64,000 bases of DNA from Erythroxylum novogranatense (GCA_029891385.1 CM057233.1:11225460-11289459); one strand, 5' to 3'; shown: positions 10,430-23,976, counted from the stretch's first letter. Made by a program: numbers and translations. Notes: generated by a model not told the origin, from the letters alone.

Positions 10430-12064
10430 ATACAGTATAAAGATGGTAACAAGACTAATGGTCAAACGGAAAGAAGTATGGACAAAATTAAAAGTGAAAT
10501 TGAGTCATATCTCATATTACTGAAGTTATCTGTATTGTGTGTACGAAAATGTAAAGTATCCAATAACATGAGTGGAAGTTTAATTTGAGATGATCCTATT
10601 GCAATGTGAAGCAAATACAGTTCCATAGGTGAGGCAAAAATGTAAAGTAGTCCCGAACTGTAAAGTGAAATACTCAAATGAAGTGAAAATTGATGGAAGT
10701 CCAAGTACAGATGATTAGGTATTGGTAAGTATAGATATATCGATGTGGATGACAGGAAATCGATTGAAAAGAGGAAATGAGTAGAAACAAGAAGTCCTAA
10801 AGGAAAGCTGACAATGACGTGATGTAGTGATACCTTCATAAAGGGATTGCAAATACACTAATTGTGGACTCAATGAAAAAGTTAAAAGATGTATGGTAAA
10901 GTCAATGAGACCCTAATAGGGAATTATGCGAGGTAAGCAAAAGGTAGTGACTATGATTATAGACGGAATGTGTTTGAAAGTGTTGAACAGTGAAAAGTAA
11001 AAAGAACTTTATAAGTAATTGAGGAAATTGATACTGATGATAAGCATATCCTTGGAGAGTGGGCAGTGTGTGATGAAATGAGACAATATGTTAAAACGGT
11101 ATAAAATAAATTGAATTGATTTTGATAAATGGTATTGGTTCTATGATCGAAATTGTTTAAAGCCTTGGAGACTGTAGATTTCTATAAGGATATACTGTGT
11201 TAATTTGAGGAAAGAGACAGGCATAAATACCGACAATGCTGAAATGAACGGACAATTCTGCCTGCTAGACTCAACTAGTGAATAGATAATATTGAAATGA
11301 ACAGATTACAGATATTGGGATTTCCAATGAATGTCAGGTAGGTTATGGCTAATTGTGAAGTATTTCTGGAAACTTGAGATACTAGATAAAGGTAAGGAAT
11401 GGTTAAGAGTGCTGGAGTTAAAGTGGTGAGTCCTATAAGGAGTCTAAATATGCGAGTGAAATCGGAACAACAATATTGAATGCTTCAAAGAATAAGTTGT
11501 GTACCCGATAAAAAGTGATAGAACAAGAAAGTGAACAGTCGAAGCTAGACATTCTGGTAAGTATATGCAAAAAGTGAAATTGATGACTATGAGTATAGAA
11601 TGAAGTGATGAGTGATTCAAGTGTTTAGAGGTTTGAATGGTCAACAGGCACAATGCGTAAGTGGTTTAGGTTTCATAGGATTATGACCGTGCTATAGAGT
11701 TCTGATTTACTATAGGATACTTTGCTACATCGCGATTGCCTAACGGGAGGCAAAGACCAACATTGAGTCGAAATTCTTGTGATGAGTGAAATAAAGGAAA
11801 GTGACTCAGGAAAACTGCATGGGTTAGTTAAAGTGGATCAGGATCGGACAAATGAAATTGAGAAAAATGCATATCTGAATAGAGGGCGTGAACACTATAG
11901 AATAATGAATTGTCTAAGGAGAATTGAATTTGAACAGAGAGTCAATGGGATATAAAGCATGACTGCATTAGGTAAAGTATCACTGGTTATAGTGAAATGG
12001 AGCTAAATGTCATTGTATTAGTACCAAAGGAATGTGAATCGTCCCTGACGAGATAAAGGAGGTT

Positions 12065-12289
12065 ATGGTAAGTATCATAGTGAAAAAGGGTACGCAGAAT
12101 TGGCATATCAAGGAAGGTATTAGAATAAGTCTGTATATTGAGAAAAAGGTATTAAATGATAACAAGTTCGAAAATAGTGATTTAAGTCATAGCATCGGAA
12201 CTACTATGAAAATGGCAAGAGAGATAGTGAAGACAGTGAGATCGCCAACTGACAGCATTGTTGAATCCGTCTACTGTGATGAGGGATAG
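12065..12289 (+). CDS. Small conserved plus-strand ORF in family A, 74 aa, function unknown
   Basis: Basic, lysine-rich ORF beginning MVSIIVKKGTQNWHIKEG. The same ORF with identical length and about six substitutions is at 36074-36298. In internal region 2 the equivalent site (about 28451) has lost two bases near codon 6 and is frameshifted. It has no recognised domain, signal peptide or membrane segment. The start ATG lies in TATG|GTAAGTAT, which is also a good splice donor, so coding may be accidental. It may be a chance ORF shared by descent. Confidence 0.2.
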   Translation: MVSIIVKKGTQNWHIKEGIRISLYIEKKVLNDNKFENSDLSHSIGTTMKMAREIVKTVRSPTDSIVESVYCDEG

Positions 12290-12450
12290 AGTTAGCCAAA
12301 AATTAGTAACTGAACAACTGACTGAATATGGTTACTGTGACCTTTCAGAAAATGAATTATTGAGTGGAAAAGTGTATGGGACATATAGGAACATATGATT
12401 ACAGTCATACTGAATTGTTGATTGAGAATTTCGAGGACAAAATTTTTATT

Positions 12451-12462
12451 AGGAGGGGAGAA
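12451..12462 (+). promoter_or_regulatory. Polypurine tract, internal region 1
   Basis: AGGAGGGGAGAA directly before the TGTAACATCCC of LTR2. Confidence 0.85.
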
Positions 12463-13292
12463 TTGTAACATCCCACCCTCAATTGGAAGGGTAAAATAGT
12501 AAATTTGACATAAGATGGAATAGATTTGGAGTGCATAGGACTATTCATGCATAATAGGATTGGTCCACAGTCACATTTGTGCACATGAAATTACTGTGCA
12601 TGCATACATGATATTTCCGGTTTGCGTACCTAAGACAATTTTATTGGGATTAATGTAGTTAATGGGTTTAAAAAAATTATTCTGAGTGCGTCACAAATTG
12701 TTTTCTATTTTAAGGGATTTTTAGAAATTTTTCTTAATTTTTTCGGAGAAAATTTCCGGATCGGAAAAAAAATCGCCAATTGGCGAACCGGTTGAATTTC
12801 TACTATTATTTGATCTTAAAACTCTTGCATATTTTGGTGGGACCCTAAAGTAGACCTTCAAACCTTGTAGTAACCGAAATTGTGGGTGTATAAGTTGGAT
12901 ATTTATTGATTAAAGTGATTAAAGTATAATAGTTGAAATCTTTTGACTTTTCTTCATTTCTCCATCAATTGCCAAGTGTCCAAAGGGGTTTAATGCTTTT
13001 GTCTTATGCTTGGCCTTGTAAAGTCGGCAACTCATGGATAAAGGAGTGAAAAAGTTGAATTATTGCTTATGGCTCATCATCATCCAAAACCTACTTTGAG
13101 TTCCTCTTCTCCATCGATTTTTCTTTTGGTTCTAGCTAAATCACTCTTTTCTTCTACCTTTTAAACACTTCCTCTCATGCATGCAAGCTCAACCCTCTTA
13201 CCTCCCTTTGCAAGAAATGATGTCGTGTATGAGTAGGAGAAACTAGGAAGTTGTGAGAGTTGGAGAATTGAGGAGATGGGAGCTTTGACTAG

Positions 13293-15199
13293 GTAAGGTT
13301 TATGTTAAGTTTTCATTATGTATTTCATGAATCATGGTTATTAGATGCATCCAAAGGGGGTTATTGTTTACTAATCATGAGTTATGATGGTTAAATGTTA
13401 TGAAAATGATAGTTTGAATTGTTGGGTTATGTTTGAATATGATTTGAGGAAGTTAGCATGAAAGATGTGTTGTAACTTGGTTTAACTTGATTTTGATGGC
13501 ATATTGATCATTGATTTTACTTGGAAATGAAGAAGTGAGTGCTGCCAATTTTTGTGTATTAGCCCTAGTACATGTATGAATGGTATAAGAACTGATTTGT
13601 GTTCCTTTGGATGTTTAATGATGTGTTAAAGGCATTGGAAATGATAGAAACTAAGATTGGACCAAATCTGGAATTTAGGGTTTTAATTGATTGTACTGTT
13701 TTGATCATAAATAATTGTGTAGGAATGAAAATGAGGTGTGGTTTGTGGCCACTTAAACTTTGGGATGTTAGGTACATATTTGTGTGAAATAGATGTTGTC
13801 AAATTGTAACTCTAAGAGGTTGAAATTTGGCTTGGAAAGTTACTGTTTTGACTTAGGTGAACAGTATCCGGATTAATAACCTGATTGTTTTGATGATTTT
13901 TCTAAATTAATTGAGAAGGAACTAGTGAAAATGGTCTTTATGAGAGTTGGAGCCTACATTGTTAGATTTTCAATGCCACTGATTTTGCAATTTTTCGATA
14001 TGTCTATTAGGAGTTATGGACTGATGATTGTTGGCTGTTTTTATGCATTGAATGAAACCTAGCTGGAATGTCAAATTTGGTGTACATTCAGATTAGAAGG
14101 AATTTTTTTAATTTTTGTGCATTGAATTGGTGTTGTAAATCTACTGAAGAGTTTTAGATGACACATTCATCTTGAAAATGGTATATGGCATATAATTTCT
14201 GGAAATCAGATGTGGGAGTTATGGATTTTCACAATTTGAACCTACATTGTGATGTTAATTGCTGATTAGGTCAGAAACTTGCCTAACAAATTTGACACTG
14301 TTAGAGGCCGAATTGGAGTCTGGTTATTTCATGAAGAAATGAAGTTTGAGATTTTATCTTTTCATGAATATAAAGTGTGATTTTTTTGACCTGTATACAG
14401 GGAGATATGATTGATAGAAAGTTACTGCTCAAATTGAGTGATTTCAGGGACAGCAACATAGAGTGAATTATTTGACCTAGTTAGCAAGGGAATTGAAATT
14501 TGGGTTGTTTCATGAAAGTTGTAGAAAACATTGTGATCTTGATGAGCATATTTATTGTATAATTTTTCACTGCATAGAATGACAGATAGTGAATTTCCAA
14601 TGACTGTTCTGTGTTAGGAAGTGAATGTGTGGGCTGTAGCTTACATTGGATGTTTGACACCCTTAGGGGTGAAGCTGAATTTTCTGGAATAAAGGAAACT
14701 TGTAGAGGGTTTCATTACCTTTCCAATGAGATATGGTTTGCATTTTTCTGAATTATGTAGAATAAGTTATGATTTATTGAACTTCGGTTAAAGGAAAAGG
14801 AAAAAAGAGTAGGAAATAAGGGCAATATATATTTATTAAATGTTGAATTTTGGTTTCCTTCGTGAATAACTTTTCCGTCCGACATCCGATTGACCTGATT
14901 CTTGAGGCATCGGATTCGTAGAATATTGAATTTCATTTTCTGAGAGATTGGAGATTTTTGGACGGAAAATTGACGTGGGTCCGGGTAAAAGTCTGTGTAA
15001 TCACGGTTTTGTTGAATTTGGGACCTATAGAGGTCCGATTTACTTTCATCGCCAATAGGTTTCTAATTTTGGATAGATTTTCTGATAGAAAAAATGAGAT
15101 TAGGGTAGAATTCATGAACATGCATATTTTTACCTACATGTGCATCAGTAATTCATTTGGATTGAATCGTTAGTGATAGTTACCTTCTCTGATGCTTAG
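13293..15199 (+). other. Candidate leader intron 1, family A (LTR2 copy)
   Basis: The donor CTAG|GTAAGG is identical in LTR2, LTR3 (29674) and LTR4 (37302). The acceptor is GATGCTTAG. It is preceded by a leader-like pyrimidine-rich stretch (about 13100-13160). At 1907 nt it is longer than the equivalents in E1 and B. Confidence 0.38.
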
Positions 15200-15264
15200 G
15201 CACAACTGGAGCGTCGATCGACCGACGTGACAAAGACTTTCCGAAAATAACTCAGAATTAAGAT

Positions 15265-15950
15265 GTGAGTAACCTAGTTGGTTATCCCGATCTATGAGTT
15301 TACTGTGACTTGATTGCCCTACGGGGATTACGTGGATTACGTGGATTATATATGGCTTTTATTGACTGTGAATTGGGCATTAGACAATTGTTTAATTGGA
15401 CTGTACATTCGGACTGACCCATGGACTGTGATATATTATATTGACTTCTATTGGGCATGTGCATTCATGCACAAATGCATTAAACTGTTAAAAGGAAAAT
15501 TGTGAACCGAGACGCCACTGATACTGAACCGAGCCTAGAACTCGACATACTGAAACGAGCCCCGAGCTCGAAGGGAGATAATTCTCCCCAGACGCGTCTA
15601 CACTGAATACTGTTTATGCGCTCGGTCACAATACTGTAATAAAACTGAAAAAAAGAGTCACATGAAATGGATAATTATTGTGACTGTTTGACTTCAGTGA
15701 CTGTATTGTAAATGGATGACTAATGTGCTGTGACTGCTTATACTGACTGTGACTTTCTTATTATTCTGTAATTAAATATTGACTGTGACAATTTACTGTG
15801 TAATATGAACTATAAATATTGACTATATTAGTAGTACTAAGACTGTCTTATTACTGTAATTTGTTATGTGATGCATGAATTGGTAGAACCATCGATGATG
15901 GTTTCTCATTGAGTTCGCAAACTCATCCAAAATTGCAATCTATTTTTCAG
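15265..15950 (+). other. Candidate leader intron 2, family A (LTR2 copy)
   Basis: Donor GTGAGTAACCTAGTTGG, acceptor CTATTTTTCAG|GA. The donor string and acceptor context are shared with E1 and B. Confidence 0.42.
15880..15930 (+). other. Three-way-junction block, family A LTR2
   Basis: AACCATC-GAT-GATGGTT and GAGTT-CGCA-AACTC are both intact. The outer stem is shortened (TTGG with CCAA). Confidence 0.65.
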
Positions 15951-16383
15951 GATTTGAAGAGTACCCCGTTCGATGCGGGAGTATGTCTACTGTAGGCAAG
16001 TGAAGGATAGAGGTCGGGATCAGTTCGTATCTGCATTAGTGTCTTACCAAATTGTGTTCCGCAATCAATGTATAAAAATGCTTGGTATTTAGACTAAGCC
16101 CATTGGGGTGTTATTATTTTTACACATTGACAATTGCATTATTGTTGCCTGACTGTAATGAGTGTTGATTGTTTGTAATAACTGGAAATAGTATATTGTG
16201 CTCATGGGCTTAAATTACTTACTGTTTTTTTTTACCGTTGTTTTTACCAGGCCAATGTATGTTATAAAAAAAATTATACCAAGTTTTACCGACCGACTGA
16301 TGTAGTACGCCACCCTCGTGGGGAACGGACTCGGATATCACCAACGATATCGGGTTCGGGTCACTCGAGAGTGGGGTGTTACA

Positions 16384-18448
16384 TTTAGGTGGTATCAGAG
16401 CCCAGTACTACGTAATGTATCTGGGCACAGTCTGAAACATAAGGTGTATGCATTTGAGTCGTGTCATTGCAGACCGTGGCAACTGATCCCTAGTTTGAGT
16501 CGCACGGTTAGAAATCCTACATGTGCGTACGTTTCAAGTGATTAAGTGAGAGAAAAAGTGAGACTGTGTTAGAGGGTGAACCCCTGGAAGTGTATAAGCA
16601 ATTAGGAAAGGAAAAAGGGAAAATGGATAAGGAGATTGATATTGTACTGTGGTTAGAATGGCCGTGTTGGCCTAGACTGATGAAGGAAAGAAGTGATATT
16701 ACTGAATTCCCGGATTAAAATGGTAATATTGTGGTGATAGAAAACTGAATATGTTTAGAACTGGGAGAGGTCCACTAAAGATATGGGAAGCATACTAGTT
16801 ATAGTAGGCCTAAGTGAGATTAATAGTCCGGGATGATTAGGTAATTACAGCTCTGACTGTATATGTCATGAAATGGGAAATAGTGGACCGAAGTAAAGTG
16901 TAGATGGTCCGATCAGGCATATATTGATTCACTGCATTCGTGTTAGATATCAGTAGATATTATAGGCAAATGATGATAGCGAGATTGTACTAAGATCAAT
17001 ATTGTACCGTACCGGTCTTCCTAGAGCTGAAAGAACTGAAAGAGCAAAGTACCTAGTGCCTAGTCGAGAATATATAAGTGTACAGATAAACTGAAATGAA
17101 CTCGTGAAACGGGAATGATCTTGAACGCAGAAGCGTGAGACTGAAATGGTTATATGAATATTGTGCTAAGAGTTTGGAAACTAATATCAAAGGATGGTAA
17201 GGGGAAAAAAGACAGACTGATAATTTTCTACTGAATGTGTATCGGGAAATTCTAGATTTGGTTGAAAAGATGTATATAGACACAAAAATGGTAACTGAAT
17301 GGGTAAATAGATAGAGATACAATGGAGTTGTATCAACGATTTTTTCGTGTTTTGGGGACTGTGAATGCCCTATTATAGATTGTTTGAGGATATTAAAGAA
17401 ATACGAAGCAATAAGAAGATGATATTGTATAAGCCAAGTGGACATGACCTTAAAAGGTCAAGTTGACACATGAATGCTATGGGAATGAAACTAGGGAAAT
17501 GAAAAGAAAAAAAAAAGAAACAATGATAGTGATATGAAAAGAGTTGTCACATTTAAGTCGATTTACCGTTGGGAGTACCTATTGGACAGTGAAGTTGATC
17601 ATGATTAATGAAATGTATGTGAAAGATACATGGAAATCATAGAGGAGATGATCAGTGAATGATTAAATACGTGCTTCTATGAGTGGCTATAAGTGTAAAG
17701 TTTATATTAGGTTAAAGTAAGACATAGGAGGACTGAATGTACCTTTATGAGAGGAAATGAGAAATGATTATGGCATCAGTTATTTATTTGAGAATTAGCA
17801 TAAACGGAAAGGAGTCTTATGGAAGTCTGAATTGTATAGGTTACTAATTGGTTTAGGATAAAATCTTTGAGGTATAGATTCTTGAATAAGTGTGAAAGAA
17901 AATGTTTATGTGGTATCACAAGGAACCTTAGTGTAAGGAATGTTTTGATCTTTTAAATTATGGTATAAAATTGTTACGATTGAGATAATGCATTATAGTG
18001 AAGAATGATTGAAAAGCAATTAGGGATAATAATTGGTTGATGAGACTTTCGTGAACAGTATAAAGATGGTAACAAGACTAATGGTCAAACGGAAAGAAGT
18101 ATGGACAAAATTAAAAGTGAAATTGAGTCATATCTCATATTACTGAAGTTATCTGTATTGTGTGTACGGAAATGTAAAGTATCCAATAACATGAGTGGAA
18201 GTTTAATTTGAGATGATCCTATTGCAATCTGAAGCAAATAGAGCTCCATAGGTGAGGCAAAACTGTAAAGTAGTCCCGAACTGTAAAGTGAAATACTCAA
18301 ATGAAGTGGAAATTGATGGAAGTCCAAGTACAGATGATTAGGTATTGGTATATATAGTTATATCGATGTGGATGACAGGAAATCGATTGAAAAGAGAAAA
18401 TGAGTAGAGACAAGAAGTCCTAAAGGAAAGCTGACAATGACGTGATGT
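16384..18448 (+). mobile_element. Family A internal region 2, left part
   Basis: Matches internal region 1 from the PBS (TGGTATCAGAGCC at 16390-16402) to GACGTGATGT, where the inserted block begins. No coding domain is readable. The minus-strand ORFs at 17053-17445 and 18085-18327 are copies of those in region 1 and are composition artefacts. Confidence 0.9.
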
Positions 18449-20032
18449 TCGCTGCGGCGAGCGTCTGTACGTCGCGGCGAGGAACGGTTTCTGATGTGTT
18501 TTAATTGGAGTTTTAAGCTATAGCTAATTGTGTAGACCTCCAATTGAGGTGAGGTTTGACTCGTAATGATCTAGAGAACGAGGTCTATAATTGAGGAATA
18601 GAATGAGAGTTTAAACGAAATTGGCGAGTTCTACGGCATGTTATTGAATCGAAATGAGCCGATATTGATCAAGTGAGTGAAAGTTAGATACTGAGTAAAA
18701 GAAAGTAGAAAGTGGGAAATGGTACCGGGAAAATCATGAATAGGCATAGTACATCATTTATTAAAGGCATGTGCATCATTAATTATTTTGACTGTGCATT
18801 TTGTAATGAATGGAATTAATTGATTGTTATAGAGCCGATGGATCGTAATCCACGGACAGTGCTAGAGCTTCTAGGCAACCGCTAGGAAGTTTAGGTGAGT
18901 AACCTAATTGGTTTCTCAACCTATACGTGTTTAAATTTCATGTACGATTGCCATGTGGAGTTAAGGAAGGATTATGTGTGTTTGCTTTGATTGATTTCGA
19001 ACCACAGGTGTTCGAAATATTTGGAATGTGTTATAGAAGTGTTAAATGTGCATAATTGAAAGTGAATTGGTTAAATGCGAAATTGGACCTAGTGTATTAG
19101 GTTGTGACACAAATTATTGTAAAACGAAGCATATGCATTCATGCATAATTGCATGATCAGATAATGACAGTTGTGACCGGTGGAACCAACGTAATTTCGA
19201 GCTTCAGCTCGATGATCAGGGCTATGTCCAACGTATATGAGAGCTTTAAGCTCAACGCACAGGACCTCTGGTCCATGTATCTGAGCCAGCGCTCGATGTA
19301 TCGAGGGCATATCACGCCCAACGAGTATCAGAGCCTCAGGCTCAACGCAATATGTCCGTCACTGGGACAATTCAGGCGCACGGTCACAACAACGAAATGA
19401 AAATGAAAAAGTGTCACGTGTGCATCATATATATGAATGATTAAATGTGATTTGTGTGAAAGGCAATACGCCTTATATGTCTAAAATTGGCAATGCATAG
19501 GATAATTTGGAATGTGTTAATATGTGCTATGATATGAATTGATTGTATATGCATGTGTTGGGTGAACCATCGATGATGGTTTCTCACTGAGTTCACAAAC
19601 TCCCCCAACATTGCAATTTTTTTTTCAGGAATTGAAGAGTACCCCGTTGGAAAAACAGGAGTATGATCTCAGCAAGCAAGTCAGAGTTCGGGTCGGGATC
19701 AGTCTCATGTCTGCATTTGAGTCATTTTGGTTTTATGTGAAAATTGTATGTTCGCAGATAAATATTGTTATTATATTGGGCCCAATTTGATTTCGGATAA
19801 TATGTGTATGAACTGATTCGATTACTGAAATTGGTTTCTGATGAAAATGTTTTCGTATCGTGGCCCAAATTGTGTATTAATATCTGCGCACTCTGTTGTT
19901 TCCGAAAAGAAAATAATTGTCTTTCTAAGCATTTGAATGAGTTGACCGTTCTAGTATACCACCCTCGCGGGTCACGGGCTCGGATATCATCGTCGATATC
20001 AGGTTCGGGTCTCGCGAGAGTGGGGTGCTACA
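18449..20032 (+). mobile_element. Family B 5' LTR, truncated
   Basis: It corresponds to the 3' LTR from about 24527 onward. The first bases are the CG-rich repeat (CTGCGGCGAGCGTCTG), and one ~20-bp repeat unit is absent relative to the 3' LTR. The candidate middle exon is 18833-18894 with the donor TTTAG|GTGAGTAACC, and intron 2 is 18895-19628 with the acceptor TTTTTTTCAG. Confidence 0.9.
19558..19608 (+). other. Three-way-junction block, family B 5' LTR
   Basis: Hairpin 1 AACCATC-GAT-GATGGTT is intact, hairpin 2 is GAGTT-CACA-AACTC, and the outer stem is TTGGGTGA with TCCCCCAA (one mismatch). Confidence 0.65.
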
Positions 20033-23000
20033 TTTGTGGAATCAGAGCCAGGTTGTACAATCTTACATGGGCATTCTGAAAAATGTGTCAAGTTACATGC
20101 ATTTAAGTCATGTCACGGCAGACAGTGACAACTGATCCCCAGTCTAATATATGAGTCACATGTAGGAGCCTGTACCAATTGTTTCAGTCATTAGAATTTG
20201 TGAGGAAATTGATGATATATCAGAAGGGACTAATGCCAGTTGTGGATACCATGAAATCGGAAAAAGGTGTATGATTCGATTGGACAAATGAAGATTTAGT
20301 GTCTTGGTATTAGTGGATATTTTATGGAATGCGATATCCGGGTTATACCGGGGGTATATCCTTGAATGTGAGATAGATATGAGTATGTTCTGAACTGATA
20401 GAGGAAATTAGAGCACAAGTGTATAATGTGGAAGAAATGAAATGTTATAATTGAGATTGATTACTGTGACGAGTGTTATGAATAATGATTTATGACTGTG
20501 AATCGATTACGTTAGAGAGAAATCAAGAATGATGGTATATCTATGATGTTGATTTTTGAGTGTGAAAATATAAGGGTGCGACGTAATAATGAAAAGATTG
20601 AAAGGTAAGACAATGATACTGATAAGTGAAACAGATGTTCCGATTTAGTTGATTTGCCTAAGTGAATACACACCTGATTATGGGAGCCCCATGGTAAGTG
20701 AAAAATATTAACCGAAATTGTCTCGTGTATGTGGAGATGGCATGAAAAGTAATTTAAGGGATGATTGTATTGTATAAAGTTCAATATGAGTTCGAATGAG
20801 AAAGGAAAGTGTTTATGATAAATCAATTGGGAAAGAAGAGAGACTGTTAATGGTGGTACCAAAAAGAGAAAGGTTATCTAGAATGAAATGTGATTAAAGA
20901 GTTCTTAGTAGTATAAGCTCTTAATGGGTAAATTGATGAGAATACATTTTCAAATAAGATGTGATGATTATAGTGATTTATTGGGAATGAATTAAAATTG
21001 TTACATGTTGAGGACTTGATCATGATATAATCCTCACGAGTGAGGATAGGTGCAAAAAGAGAGTATTGTGTATCCTTAGTGTAAGTGACTAATTGGTATA
21101 TCAATGCGATGATTTTGATGGTACGGATCTCAATGAAAAGTATTAAAAAGGATGTTCTGATTATATGGATTGTGGCATAGATTGATCTACATGGGATATT
21201 GTGTATAGTTGGAAATTGAGTCCCTGTGGCATAGAGAATGACTGACAAGTAAGGCGAAGACTGTGATATTGAGGAATGTCATAAGTATTGATGAAAATAG
21301 TAAGAAATCTACTTGCAAAGAAGAATTTACCTGAATTGGATTAAGTTGATCGAATGATTCAATTGAATAGTGATTAATGCAAGGACTTGGATTAATTCTA
21401 GCAGTTAAACTGAATTACAAGTTAAACTTGGAGTCTTAATTCTAGCAAAGACTCGAGCGTATGAGGTAGAAAATGCTTTCATTATGATGATGAGATGAAT
21501 CCAATTATGTAAGAAAATTACTGAATATTAAGAATTAGTAATTGCGAATATGAAGAGAAAAATTAGATTCGTGTATGGTTTGTGTAATCATGTTCTGAAA
21601 ATGCGAAATTGATTTGATAAATGTTTATTTAACACAAGTAGTGATCTATTGGTAATAAAGTGGGCTATGTGGAGAAATTAGGGAAAAAGGAACATATGTC
21701 AGAATATGTTAGGATGAAATTGAGAAACTATAAAAAAATCGTTCCTCATTGGAGACTTTTGATACTTAAAGAGTTATACAAATTGATCATGGGTATAAGG
21801 AATTTTGGATTGTAATTATCCGAGATGACAATGCCCTAATAGTATTGTGCTACTGAAAAGTAAAGTGTCTAGAGTGCATTCAGATTGGAGAAGGATTAAG
21901 ATCATCGATGATCGATTAAATGCATTTAAAAAGTGAAGAAGATAAATCGGCACAGATGGGGAAATTGTATACTATGCGAGTTTCATAAGAGTGAATTTGA
22001 CCTTGATTGAATAAATAGTGGATGAATAATTATTCAAAAAAATGTCACATTAGGAGACCTAATGACGATAGGGGTATGGATACAATGCGAAATTGTAAGG
22101 GATTTATATATGTATACGGGATTTGGAGATTTTGCATCATAAACTGAAATGTCCCAGTAAAGGTTATACTGCAATTTGATGAAAGTGTGTAAAGTGATTT
22201 TTGTACCTTGGGACATGTAAAACTCTATGGGTTGTATTGTGATTGATGATTTGAAATCTGTTGTAATGAGTGTTGCTCTAAAAACTTGGAGACAATAATC
22301 GTACAGAAACAATTGAAGATGTCTACGAGTGTACAAATCAATAGTGTTTTGTGAATTCGAAAGATTTGAAAAGAATTAAACGATTGAATAATTCAAATTA
22401 TGCTAGTCATCAAATTAAATGGATTGAATAGGAAATTCAAATGAGATGATCGCAATTTGAGCGATAAGGTTTTGATTGTATGGCTAAGTAAAAATCGTCG
22501 AGCTAGCAAAAAGGGGGAAAAAGAAAGTATTATTTGTTATGGGAATTTCGAAACTGGTGTGTATATTTAAAAGATTGGCAAAGACCAAATTAAGGTATTG
22601 ACATTTGTAAATGTTATCGATAAACTGTTAGAAAGTATTATGGTTTAGTAAGAGCAAATTGAAAGAGGAATCAATCGTTTAGCGTGAAAAATTGAATGGT
22701 TGTATGTGTGATCAACCAACAGGCTTGTCTGTTGGAATCAATTGTCAAATGGATAATTTGGGAATTTATAGGGTCATAAATGGGCGTATAGTCTGAATTG
22801 ATTGCAGCTATAAAAATTATTGCATTGGTGATACCATTTGAGTAGTATATATGTTGAGAGTAAATGAATCTGTAATGGGGATTTAGAAATCAAAATGTAT
22901 GACAATGTGTCGAGTTGATTGTTATCGAGGTGATTATAATCTTATGAGATTAAGGTTTTATCACTAAGGGATGTAATCTGATAAACGATAAATGAAATGT

Positions 23001-23435
23001 TTTGAAGTGTATCGCCTCGGCCGGATACATTTAGATAGCGACACAGGTGTAATGAATGGAAATTAAATTTGATATGTAGTGATCTCTATGGGACTGTAGT
23101 GTGAATGGAACTACGGATTTGTAAACCTGTAAAAGATGTTTCGAATCCAAAGTGTTACTTGGACAGGATTATGAAATATTGTTATGATCTGACATATGTA
23201 TTATCGATATCGAAAATAAAGAATTGCGAGTGATCTTGAGAAAACTATGAGACTGTGTAAAGTTATAGATAAGATAAAGAGTGATTGATAGTATTGATTT
23301 CAGTTATTTGGCAGAAATTGGCTATATAGTGAATTAAGTGGGAAACAGTATATAGTGATCGGAACAATTCCCCTACCTCCCTGATCAATCGTATATGAAA
23401 TTTTGAGGATGAAATTTTTGTTAGGAGGGGAGAAT
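20033..23435 (+). mobile_element. Family B internal region, non-coding
   Basis: The PBS TGGAATCAGAGCC is at 20037-20049 and the PPT AGGAGGGGAGAA at 23423-23434. No gag, protease, RT, RNase H or integrase motif could be read in any plus frame. The minus-strand ORFs (20512-20862, 20874-21248, 22034-22336, 23263-23580) have no recognisable domain and follow the C-poor composition of the plus strand. Confidence 0.82.
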
Positions 23436-23966
23436 TGTAACATCCCGACCCTAATGGGAAGGGTATATGGGTCAATTTGGTCAGGCTAGTAATTTGCATT
23501 TCATATTTCTGATGTGAACATTTGTTTGACCTCTGATTGTAGAGGACTGAGTCTTTTGGCACATGCACATATAGGTACATGCATTTATGACTTTTCCCGG
23601 CATTTGATTTTGTAAATGATTTGAATTGTGAAATTGTGAGATAATTAGATTTGATTAGGATATATTGAGAATTATGGAATAATTAGGTGTGAATGGTGGA
23701 TTTGGAACTGTATAAGAGTGATTGCCAATTATTTGTGAACCTTAGAAATTGTTTCTGAAAATTGAGAGAAAATGTCCGGACTGAAAATTCTCCGAGTGGC
23801 GGACCGATTGACTGAATAGGACCGAAATAATTGTTTTATGGCAATAGAAAATTTAGATATATGATCTTGGGATTTAATATGTTAAGCCATTGAGATTTGG
23901 AGATGAGTGGACTAATTAGAGAGTTAAATGTTTTGGGAGGAAATGATAAGAGGCTTATTTGTTCCG

Positions 23967-23976
23967 TATATATATA
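23967..23976 (+). promoter_or_regulatory. TATA-like run in family B LTR
   Basis: TATATATATA about 45 bp upstream of a CTCCTCCTAGGGC leader-like stretch. The arrangement matches E1 (TTTATAAT then CCTAGGGC). Inference only. Confidence 0.4.

Larger units (their letters stand above)
8720..12463 (+). mobile_element. Family A internal region 1, non-coding
   Basis: It begins with the PBS and ends with the PPT. The plus strand is poor in C and rich in A/G, with stop codons in all plus frames, and no retroviral domain could be read. Long minus-strand ORFs (for example 9389-9781, 10462-10839, 11444-11653) recur in the other copies. They are open because TCA, CTA and TTA are rare on the plus strand, and they look like composition artefacts. 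The near-terminal sequence TTCGAGGACAAAATTTTTATTAGG resembles the usual 3' end of a gypsy pol, so the last few dozen bases may be a pol relic. Confidence 0.85.
12464..16383 (+). mobile_element. Family A LTR 2
   Basis: Same ends as LTR1. Candidate leader intron 1 runs from the donor GACTAG|GTAAGG at 13293 to an acceptor ending at 15199. The middle exon is 15200-15264. Intron 2 is 15265-15950 with the acceptor TTTTTCAG. It has lost about 36 bp near 15663 (a GCATTGCATCATT stretch) that LTR1, LTR3 and LTR4 keep. Confidence 0.92.

Noticed and set aside
10462..10839. Minus-strand 125-aa ORF in family A (also 34475-34852) and the 115-aa ORFs at 27691-28038 and 35319-35666
   Set aside because: Same composition artefact. 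Several copies are truncated, and there is no start context or domain.
15314..15505. 63-aa ORF in family A LTRs (also 39332-39514)
   Set aside because: It arises from the TGGATTACG repeat and GACTG-rich tract. It is disrupted in LTR1 and LTR3 and falls in the candidate intron.
19149..19400. 83-aa ORF in the family B LTR (also 25247-25537, 96 aa)
   Set aside because: The two LTR copies disagree in frame after a few dozen codons, so there is no sign of protein-level selection.
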